From contig JASSKH010000029.1 in NCBI GenBank assembly GCA_031763025.1, positions 7,033,263-7,097,262 of the forward strand: a stretch of 64,000 nucleotides of DNA, written 5' to 3'. Origin of the DNA: Macrocystis pyrifera. Taxonomy: Eukaryota > Sar > Phaeophyceae > Laminariales > Laminariaceae. A program made the translations under genes and the position numbers. Numbering within the stretch: the first letter of the stretch is position 1; each line of letters begins with the position of its first letter. The notes below the pieces were generated by a model, which worked only from the letters and a program-made list of their open reading frames with translations, made no database searches and had not been told where the DNA came from. Below are positions 51,505 to 62,635 of the stretch, piece after piece.

Positions 51505-53401
51505 CTGGGAGGAGGTGGCGGGATTCTTACAGATTCGAAATCACGAGTGGGGGTGGGCGTTGGGGGTAGGAGTTAGGGGTAGGGCAGGGGTTAGGAGTTA
51601 GGGGATAGGGGTAGGGTAGGGGTTAGCGGTAGAGTAGGGTAAGGCGTTAGGGGTGTATGGCTGAGGCGCAGGCTAGGGGTTAGGGGTAGGCTAGGGGTTA
51701 CCCCTCGGACGATTTTCGAAGCTTGGTTTCTCGAGAACGGGGAGGGCGTACCAAGTACGACGAGCGACCAAATATTTCCAAAAAAGCCACCCACCATTTT
51801 CGTCGTGTGTGCCCCCCCCATCTTCTGGAGGAAACCGGGTGTCTGAAAAATAGTCCCCGGGGGTGTGCTATTTTATCACCCTAGGGTGATAGTGTTATAC
51901 GGGAGTAGGCTAAGGGTTAGGGGTGGGGTAGGGGCTCGAGGTAAGGGTAGGGGTAAGGATTAGGGGTAGGGTAGGGATTAGGGGTAGGGTAGGGATTGGG
52001 GGGAGGCTAGGTGTTAAGGGTAGGCTAGGGGATAAGGGTAGACTAGGGGCTAGGGGTAGACTAGGGATCGGGGGTAGGGATTAGGGAGGGGGTTAGGGGT
52101 AGGGCATGGATTAGGGGTAGGGCATGGATTAGGGGTAGGGGTAGCGGTTAGGAATAGGGTTAGGGTCAGGAGTGGCGTTTAGGGGTATGGGTGGATGGGG
52201 GCGGGGGTGGGGAGGGTACTCATTATTTGCTTGCCCTATGTCATTTGACCAACCATTGACAACGCGTTCCTCTCGAGACGGAGCACCCGTTCCTAACTCC
52301 TTCTCACCGAAAGATTTATGCCAGCTTCCGAATCGAAGTTGAGGAAACCTTCCCCGGTGACCATGTTGATCACCGGTTGCGGCCCAGACCCCCCTGCCCC
52401 TCCTGCCGAAAAGCGGTCCTGCTGGAAAACCCGGTTTTGAAAAAAAAAAAAAAGCGGCAACGGTTGCGGTTAGTTGTCGAATTTTCGTAATGGTCGTACT
52501 TCGTTCTTGCCAGTGGCGTTAAGACAACCCTTTGGGTACCGCAGTTTACAGAAACCCATCTATAACTCTAATTCCACGTAATTTCTCACAGAAAAGGGAG
52601 TGCAGGGGGGTTAAAACAACCATTTTGGGAGCGGGTTTTGTTTACACCAAAAAACTTATACCAGGTACCAGGCACCAGACATAAGCTTTTGACTTAGGTG
52701 GTCGCTATATATACGACTAAATAGCTCAAGCAGGCTGTGGCTTTCAGCGCCACCATCAGCTGACCGCGAGCGACGACGACGCAGCACGACTGGCCCGCAG
52801 CAGGCGGGCTTTTCAGCGTCAGCATCTTTCAGGTGACGCACGCACGGCACCACGAAGCTGCGGTACCGCACACTGAATATATACTCGCACGGTACTTATG
52901 TTTGCGGCACCATCGTCGTCTTTTTCCAAGGGAAACGATCAAAGGAAGATACACCCCCCTGGGTTTTCGACTTTTTGGGTGTACCACTCTGACCCGAAAT
53001 ATAGGGACCGTTATCATACAAGTATTCATCACAAAACGATCCTTATATTTTGGGTCAGAGTGGTATAAGCTAAACACGCCAGCGGCGGCCGAAAAAAACC
53101 CCCCCAGCAAAGCAAAAGGGCGCGCGTGCTCGGCATGGGCTGCGGGCGTCCTGCCAGCGCGTCGGAGTTGCATCTGAGGCAGGTTGGGGCACGTGGGAGC
53201 GGGCGTGTTTTTCCTATATCCCCCAAAAAGGGCCGAAAAAAACAGGGAGTCATACCCCCCTTTGGCCATTTCCCTTTTTTTTTCCCAACGAATCTCTTCG
53301 TACGCGCACTTTTTAGCAAAAGCGCCGAGGGGGTTGACATGGGGAAGGCCATCCGGGACACGGTTGTCGACGTTTGGGGGCGATCAGAAACATGAGTGCC
53401 A

Positions 53402-53434
<33 letters not shown>

Positions 53435-56400
53435 CCGATCCCCCCGGTACTTGCAAGTCTCTGGAAGAGATTACACCAGAAATTAAATCAATTCATTGAC
53501 GCTGTCATCCACACGCAAGAAAATCCGCCTCTAAAGCGGTTCTTAGTAAGATGCAGCTTACCCTCTTACGCGATTCGCTCAACACTTCACGGCGCTTTGC
53601 GCTTGGTGCAAGCAATGTCTGCCTGGCCGGTGAAAACTCGACGTGCTCCGTCCCGGCATTGTAGGGATGCGAGGGTCTATGGTCACACAACTACGGCCAT
53701 GCATGATAATGAGTACACCCCCCCCTCCCAACATCCCCCCTGTACTTGCAAGTCTAGATCGGCGGTCGTAGAATCGAATCGGTTTCCGCCTCTGCTCGAA
53801 GGGGGTACATCAGTACCTTTTTCACTATAGGTGTAAATCAGAAACTCCCAAAAGTAACAATCTGAGCCGGCTTCACTCAAGCTCGAAAGGGGTACACAGC
53901 AGTACCTGTAGTTTAAAATGCCTCCTTCTGCACGGAAATGATAGGAACCGTTTCACACCTCTGCTGAATCATCTACAGATAGATCATGATCTAGATCTAC
54001 CAGGACAGAAAGATGCTTTCCTGATCTGTACGATCTAGCTCATGATTGCCCCGTGGGAGCCGTAAAATCTACATGATCTAGGTCATTCGTATTTACCGGG
54101 TTGGATCTGTACAGTATAGACCCTGCACAACCACATAGCAGCAGCTTAGGATCTATAGATGAACTATCTGTAGATAGATAGATCGCGACTTGTCCGACGT
54201 GCGGACCGTTCGGGCTTCATAACCATACCCCAACGAAAAGGGTTTATACAGAGAGCAGGCGTGGGCGGCGTATTCTGTCATACCTGCTGCGCCACCGCAC
54301 TGGCGTCCACCCCCTCGCTCAAGTCTCTGTTGATCGCCTTACAGATGGGGTTGGAGCACAAGAAGGAATTGCCGTGGGAGTGGAGGCGGTCTACTGGGGG
54401 AAACGGTGTCGCATCCTGTCCAAGCGGGAAAAGGGGGCAACGAGAATGAGGGTCGGTTGCCGTGTTTAGCCTAGGAGCGCGTCAAAAAGCACACACGCAC
54501 GACTAACACAAAAACGCAGCAAAAACAGAAAAACAAAACAGCACAAAAAACATTTAAAAAAAAAACACTACACGACTAACAAAAAAACGCAGCAAAAACC
54601 CAAAAACATAAAAGCACATTTTTTTTTTTTGCAAAAACCCTGAACACAAAAAAAAAAAAAACTAAAAAAACACCAAACAAAAAACACACACACAAAACCC
54701 GATAAAAATAAAACAAAAATCATGACACGCGTTTTGCGCAAGAAGCGGGAACTGAAGCCAGGCCCACCGAACGGGAGCTGGAGCCAATCTGAACCCGACA
54801 ACGAAAACGTACAGCTTGTTCTTAACGACACAAAAAAACACCGTGTAGGCAGCAGCAGTATCGATGCCTATACCATAACCAGTATCAGCAACGATACCAC
54901 AACCTAAACACCACCACGAGCGCGAAACGAAAAAGAAATACCTGGCACGCGTTTTCGGCAAAAAGACAGCCACGCAGACGTACAACAACGTTTTCGGCGC
55001 ACCATACACGCACAGTTCTATTTTTTGGTGTTTGATTTGTTTTTGAACATCACATTTACGGTTAAATACATACAAGCGTCCCCGGTGGCTTGGTAGGTGG
55101 TCCGCGTGCCTATCAAGATCAATTTCGTGGGTTCGAGTCTCACCGAGTGCATACGTACTCATCAGGACTTTTTCTTGCTATTAAAAAATATATTAGCGGA
55201 AACCGCGAGAGAGCGTGCGTAAAAAAGCAACGTTCGATTAAAATCGACGAGCGGTGGGAATGATGCTGAATGAACCCGATCATATGCGCGATAAGAATGA
55301 AGGCACGTACGTAGCGGGGGGAGAAGGAAGAGACTACACCTGTGCCATGACCACGGATTGTCCAGAAGAAGACCGCTGAGGGGAAAACCTCCTACCTGGT
55401 ACGAGTTAAGCTGGAAAGTGAACGTGACTATTGAAAAAACAAGAAAAAAAAAAAAAACGGTACCTATTACAAGGGACCAAATATTGTCATTTCGGGGGTC
55501 CATAGTTAACAGGACCTATGGTGTACATAAAAACCTATATATTTCCCTATTTTTACTAACAAAATTTGGTCCCGTTAACTATGGACCCCCGTAATAGTAA
55601 AAATAGATAAATATATACCTGGTAGGTTTTTGTGTTTTACCGCAGGTCCTATTTACTACGGTCCCCCGTATCAGTACTCGTACACACTTAAAGTGCACCT
55701 CAGCCCGCCTCAGCTATGAATGGTATCGATAACATATTCGAGCCTCTTTTGAGCAAGTTGCGTACGAATGACACTTTCCATCGCGCGTGCTCTACGTAAA
55801 CCGTGTGAAAGGATTTTACCGTGTACCCGGTAGGCGTTTATGGGAAAATTCCCATTCGTTGGTACCTGGAAGTGTCCCCTGCCCCACACGGCGAAGTGCT
55901 GTCCCCCCTTTTCCGGCTCGAGGAGGCGGTTATAAATGCCTCGCATGGTTTCGTACTCCTTGAAACAGCCGTGCTCCAGGAAAATCACCTTGCACGAAAA
56001 TAAATAAAAAAATATAGTCGGTTAAAATTCATTGGAGATTGTATGTGGACAATATCTAATGTGGTATTGTTTTTGGTAGAGAAAAGATGGCCTTTGTAAA
56101 ATGAATCAGCATCGTGGTCTAGCTCCCTGTAGAAAGCGCCTATAGGAGAGAGAACCGTTGTGCTGTGCAGCGAGACGACCGCACGTGGGAGCGGAGCAGC
56201 AGACTGCATGAGCACAAGGCACTCCCGCGACTGTCAGGCTATTACGGGGGGCCATAGTAAATAGGACCAAATAATGCTAGTAAAAATATGAAAACATATG
56301 GGCGTTTGTGTGCACCGTAGGTCCTATTAACTATGGTCCCCCGCAATTTTAGAGCTAGCCCCCGTTGTCGATGATGTTTTCATGCCTTCTGGGCCGGCGG

Positions 56401-59400
56401 CTTGCGCGAGGAACGTGGATGCGGTTGTCTCACGACGAAAAAATATGTACGTACCTGGTATGCGGTTAAAATGCGTACCTTGTACCAGACAGCAGAAAAA
56501 AAAAAAAAAAAATCGAGAAACACAAAAAAATTACAAAAAACCCCCTACTAAATAAGGAAAAAAAAAGCGCCTTGAAAAAAAAGACAAGGACAAAACAAAT
56601 GCTAGAGGAGGCGGTTTCAATTGCCTCGCACGGTTTCGTACTCCTTGCACTACCGGTGCGAAAGGAAATTCACCCTCGAAAAAAACCAAAAAAAAAAACG
56701 AAAACGAAAACGAAAACGAAAATATTCCTGCATGGTCTCGTACTCCCTTGAACCAACCACCCGTGCTCGGTGCTCGAGAACCAAACCGAAAATGTTTCGG
56801 AGAACACGGAAAAAAATAAAACAATAAATCGGAAGTACCTGGGTACAAAAACAGGCCAAACACGCGTCTCACTGAAGTAGGAGAAATCAATAACCACTAC
56901 GAGTAAACAGGCGCATATATACCAAGCATACGAGTAGTATTACGGGGGTCCATAGTTAATAGGACCTTTGGTGTACATAAAAACCTATATATTTACCTAT
57001 TTTTACTAACAACGTTTGGTCCTATTTACTATGGACCCCCGTAATGATAATTTGGTTCAACACACAGCCCACGTGCTCGATACATCTACTATATACAGCA
57101 GTAGTGCACTTGCATACTGGTAATGTATTATAATACCAGTTTGCGGAAAAACAGCAACAACAACAACAACAAACAAAAATGTCGCTTTTCAGCTTTTTCG
57201 CCAAGACAAGAAACGCTGAAACAGCGTCTGGGTGAAAACAATACCCGGCAGAGGCTTGGGACGGGCGTGGCCGGGCTGGCAAAACACAAACAATAGGGAT
57301 ATCATATATTGGTGCAGTGCGGCACTATCTCTACCAGAGGCATTTTATACCTGGCACCTGGTATACGTTCTAAACCACTGCCTAGCCGTGTGCTACGGTG
57401 TGGGTTGCAAACAAGGGTTGCAAGTAGGGGCTGCAATTAGGGGATACAACTATTAAGGGCCGTAGTAAATAGGACCAAATATTGTTAGTAAAACTACCGA
57501 AATATGTAGTTTTTTGTGTGTACCTTAGGTCCTATTTAATATGGTCCCCCGTAATAGGGGTTGCAACTAGGGGCTGCAATTAGTAGTTGCAACTAGGGAT
57601 TGCAACTAGGGGATACAACTACTGCGGATCATAGTAAATAGGACCAAATATTGTTAGTAAAAATAGCGAAATATATAGGTTTTTGTGCGTACCGTAGGTC
57701 CTATTTACTATGGTCCCCCGTAATAAGGGTTGCAACTAGGGGTTTCAATTGGGGGTTGCAACTAGGGGCTGCAATTAGAGGTTCCAATTAGTGGTTGCTA
57801 TTAGGGGTTGCATTTACTGTAGGGGCTGCACTTTAGAGTCCAAACACTTCTTACCGGCGGAACTCCTCCACTGACGAGCTCCACTCGTTTCGACTAGTTT
57901 TCCTGTTGTTTCTTCCGATTTTTCTCTCTTTTCAACGCATGCTATTACGGGGGACCATATTAAATAGGACCTACGGTACACACAAAAACCTAAATATTCC
58001 CCTATTTATACCAACAACATTCGGTCCTATTTACTATGGCCCCCCGTAACAGAACGCGTGCTGTAACTCGTCTTTGCAATCTGCGTGCGGCATACATGTC
58101 GTGCCCATCATATTCACTACCGTGGCATGGCATTGCACTGTCTACTCTGCTTGCTGCATAACAAACGTACGGCAACTAGTATTGTATCTCCGTATCCTAG
58201 TTTGGTGACCACACAGCCCGTGTCTCTCGCCAGGGTTAAGCATCAGCACCGACACTGGGTGCGCCGGATGCGCGAGGGGCACATAGAACAAAACGGTTAC
58301 ACGTGAAGAACACACACGCACCCCAAAGTCTCGTTGGACCCGATAACTACACACGTTTCGACAAATACCTCGCGCCCACTTACCCTGGGCACTAGGGAAG
58401 CGATACCGGAGAGGGCACCATTCCAGGCGTGTGCCGGACCATAGCGGGGCACACCCCTCTCTCGTTACGGACCTCGGTTGCTTCCAAGGTCCGTCCGTCT
58501 TCCGTCTCGAAGGTCTTGACGTTCACCGTCTTAACGTAGTACTCTACAACGTAGATAGCCCATGGGATGTTGTGCGTATCAAGCCTCAAAGCATATCATA
58601 CATCGTTTTATCTCAAAAGTACATTGTTGGCAGACATGCAAGAGCATAACAATAACGCACGGCTGTTCATGGGTCGGGTCAAACCTCGCGGGTCAGGTCA
58701 GTTCAGGTCGGGTCGGGTCGGGTAAAAACGGTGACCTGACCCGATCCGTCAGAACTTGAAAATCGCCTCACCCGACTCGACTCGACCCGACCCACGACCC
58801 GACCCCCGAACCGACACGGCCCGTGAGTGTTCCTGACCCGACCCGATCCGGCCCGACCCGACCCGACCCGACCCGACCCGACACGTGGGATTCCGAAACG
58901 TTCCTGACCCGACCCATGAAGAGACTTGAATAAGAACTAGGTGCGACGAACCCACACGGTAGTACCGGGTAGGTGTTTGCCGTACAACACACCAACACAG
59001 GACTCACCAGCACGCAGTGGGACAAATGCCAGCACATGACCTGCCTCAAGAGCCCCGGGTTGTCGGTCAGCAGGCCCACCACCGGCTCCAACACCTGGAA
59101 CCACATCGCGACAGCAGCTCCGACGGTCAAACGACTACTAGGTAACTATTACGGGGGACCATGGTAAATAGGACCTGCGGTACACACGAAAACCTATATA
59201 TTTACCTCTTCTTACTGACAATATTTGGTCCTATTAACTATGGCCCCCCGTAATATTAACGGATAAACGTCTCATAAAGGATCTGCGTATAGATCGGACA
59301 GATCGCATAGGTCGCAAATCCCCACTTCATGATGACTCAATGATCTACACATCGCATAGATCATCGATTCCCATTTCATGACGACCCTATGACCTGCACG

Positions 59401-62400
59401 ACGCACAGATCAGATCACCGATCCCCACTTCACGATGACCCAATGATCAACACAGCGGAAAGCGCGCGCGAGCAGAGCGTGAGCCAGCAACAAGCATTCG
59501 ATGAAAATATTGACGAGCAGTGGAAACGCCGAATGAACCCCTTGTGCCATAGGAACGAAGGCGCTAACCGGGGGGGGCGGGGGGGGGGGGGGGGGGGGGG
59601 GAGGGAGGACACCTGTGACCACGGCTTGTCCAGAAGCTGGAAAGTAAAATTGATGGACAAAAAAAACAAAACAAAACAAAAACACACACACACACTACGG
59701 TCGTAGGCTTCACCAATTTTTTCTGATGGTCCTCACTTGATTGTAGTATAGAACAAAACCCCACCCAAGACGACCGACTTTGTCAAAAATTATCACGGGG
59801 GAGCATAGCAATCAGGAGCAAATATGTTTAGTAAAAATACTGTAATACATAGGTTTTTGTGTAGACCATGGGTCCTGATTACTACAGTGCTCCCCGTAAC
59901 CGCGTGTTTTGAATAATTTGTTGGCACTATTAATACAGCAATTTGGTTGGGTTTTCTCGTGATCTGTTTCCTATACGAAAACGAACCCAACTCACGGAAC
60001 CTTCCTCAAGAATTAACCCAACCAAAAAACAATTATGTTAATAGAAGAGGGGCATTTTGATCACTTTTTTTTTTCCATTTTTTTGTTGGGTTGGGTTAAA
60101 ACCATTGGGAAGGCGGAATTCCATGGTTTGGGTTCTTTTTTACATAGGAAACAGACCCCAAGAAACCCAACCAAATTGATCTCAACAAAATTACTTTGCA
60201 AGCACCCTCCATAGCAAGCTAAGTCCGATGCACAATAAAATCGGCTTGCAAATTACAACATGCAATACACATCGGATACAAACATAAAACAAGGCCGATT
60301 TTTTTTTTTGGTTCTACACTGGTATGATCCAGATTATATTCCAGGGCATTCCTCGGGACGCCCATTTCGACTCCGGGACGATATCCCGCGGGACTCAAGT
60401 CACCTCGGGACTAAACGGTACCACTTGTATGGGATGTGGCCACCGCGGGACGTGCTTGTGCGGGAACGGGATTTACACTTTTCCGTGGCGCGGGAGCGGG
60501 ATATTAGAATTTGTGCGGGACGCGTTTGGGATTTCACATTTTTTCACGGGGACCGCGGGATTTCCGTCCATCCCGCGCCGCGGGACAAAAATCCCGAGGA
60601 ACCGTACCCTGAAATATTTTTTTGGGCAGAGATCATCCTTGATCTGCACCAGTATATGGCCTACGGCAGGCCATGGTGTGCTGGGAGCGGTATGATCTGC
60701 GTGACCTATTACGGGGGACCGTAGTAAATAGGACCTACGGTACACACCAAAACCTACACGTTCACCTATTTTTACTACCAATATTTGGTCCTATTTACTA
60801 CGGTCCCCCGTAAATAGCACAGCACGTGTTTCCTGCGGGTTAGGATCTGTGCTATATGCAGATCGTGCACAGCGCATCATAACGGAAGGCTACGATCTGT
60901 AGATGATCTACAACAGATTCATCTGCGCGAAGTACGAAACGTTCTCAAGCCTGGCTACAACCTTCGAATCAGCACATGAGAACCACCCTCGAACATTCAC
61001 ATACATACATGCACACATACGTACATACATGCATGCATACATACATACATACATACATACATACATACATGAGGCATGGGCATTCAGCGGTGCACAGATA
61101 ACTTCTTAAGCCCTCCCCCGTCACAATATACGTAGTTTGTCCCCCAAGGCGTGACTGCAGCCAGCACTACCATCATTCACCAGCAAGCGGACCCAACAAT
61201 TCCCACGTTTTACACGCATGGGACCAGTTCTTTTTCCACCACATGGGGTCAATCCGTGGCAAAAAACATGCGGAACCAGGAACAGTTCATGGCAGCGTCA
61301 TAGAAACGCGCCTCAATTCCATTCGTCACACTCCATTGTAAGGCATGCGTGCTCGGCATACGGTACAAATCAGTGTATATTACCGGGATATTTTTGGTGA
61401 GCACACCGAACTCAATGGGGTACCGGTATCAAGTTCTTAGCGTCCGATGCAGGAGTGTTCCGGAGAGGGTGCGGGAAGTCGCGCCGAATCTTCCCGAAGA
61501 CTACGGTCGGGAATTTACCGAGAACATTCCTCCGGTATACGTTGGGGTGCGTAGCTTACCGAACATACTTTCAGAAATTTCCAGTGGAGTGTTTGCGGGA
61601 AGAATTTTGGGGTGAACCGATTAGGTTGGGTTTCTCCTGGTCTGTTTCCTACCTGGTATATACTAATCACTCAAACCTATCGAACCTTCTCAGAAGGGAT
61701 ATAACTAACCCCATAATAATTGGCAAAAAAATGGCTGAAATACCACTTCTAACCAAATAATTATTGGGTTGGGTTCAACTCTTAGGACGCTTCCATGGGT
61801 TAGATTGATCTCAACAAAAGAAACAGACCACAAGAAACGCAACCAGAATTGGCTCCAACCAAGTCCTGCGCAAACACTCAACTATCGATCGAATTTCGAT
61901 TCTCAACAGTGGCATCCCATTTATTTTCAACAGTAACCTCCACTGTCAAAGGCGACTCCCAACTTCAAAAGCAACTCTTTTCCAAGCGGTGACTTCCATT
62001 ATCAACGGTGACTTCCATTATCAACGGTAACTTCCGTTTTCAACGGTAACTTCCATTCTCAACGGCAACTTCCGTTTTCAACGGTAACTTCCATTCTCAA
62101 CCATAACTTCCGTTTTCAACGGTAGCTTCCATTCTCAACCGTAACTTCCGTTTTCAACGGTAACTTCCATTCTCAACGGTAACTTCTGTTTTCAACGGTA
62201 ACTTCCATTCTCAACGGTCTCCGCGGTGACTTCCAACATACAAGGGTAAATTCCGACGGATCCGCCAATCCAAACCCACCTCAAGCCCTTCCTGGCTCCT
62301 GCCCAAGCGAACCAGGATGTAGGCAAGAACCCCTTTAACCAGCACCATACCCAGGGCGCCGAAAGACGAGGCATTATCGCGGCTCATGCCGTCAGCCCTC

Positions 62401-62590
62401 ACAAGGATAGGCAATAGGGAGTTCAGTTCCGCCATCACCTAACGAGGAGGCGGCAATGGAGGCGGGTTGGGGGGGGGTACTCGATATCATGCATGGCCGG
62501 CTGAGGTCGTATGACCATGGACCTTCGCATCCCTACAATGCCGGGACGGAGCACTTAGGGTGTACTCCTAACCATGCATGGCCGTAGTCG

Positions 62591-62635
<45 letters not shown>

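Larger units (their letters stand above)
57405..57840 (+). repeat. GGGGTTGCAACTA minisatellite, twice interrupted by MITE-A
   Basis: 13-bp units (GGGGTTGCAACTA and GGGGCTGCAATTA variants). MITE-A copies at 57451-57556 and 57620-57724 inserted at 'acaac-TA' within the array. Confidence 0.88.

Noticed and set aside
53126-53395. Plus-strand stretch SAEGVDMGKAIRDTVVDVWG
   Set aside because: Looks protein-like at its end, but it lies within an intron of the minus-strand gene and has no matching splice context; kept only as a note.
55077-55150. Functional tRNA gene
   Set aside because: A- and B-box-like words are present, but the acceptor stem does not pair and the sequence continues into a repeated SINE body.
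58384-58392. Strong donor CAGG|GTAAGT for minus-strand exon D
   Set aside because: An in-frame stop lies between the coding stretch and this donor, so it cannot serve that frame.
61349-61615. 88-aa plus-strand frame
   Set aside because: No domain, repetitive GGAATT/CCGAA words, and it runs into inverted-repeat element F.
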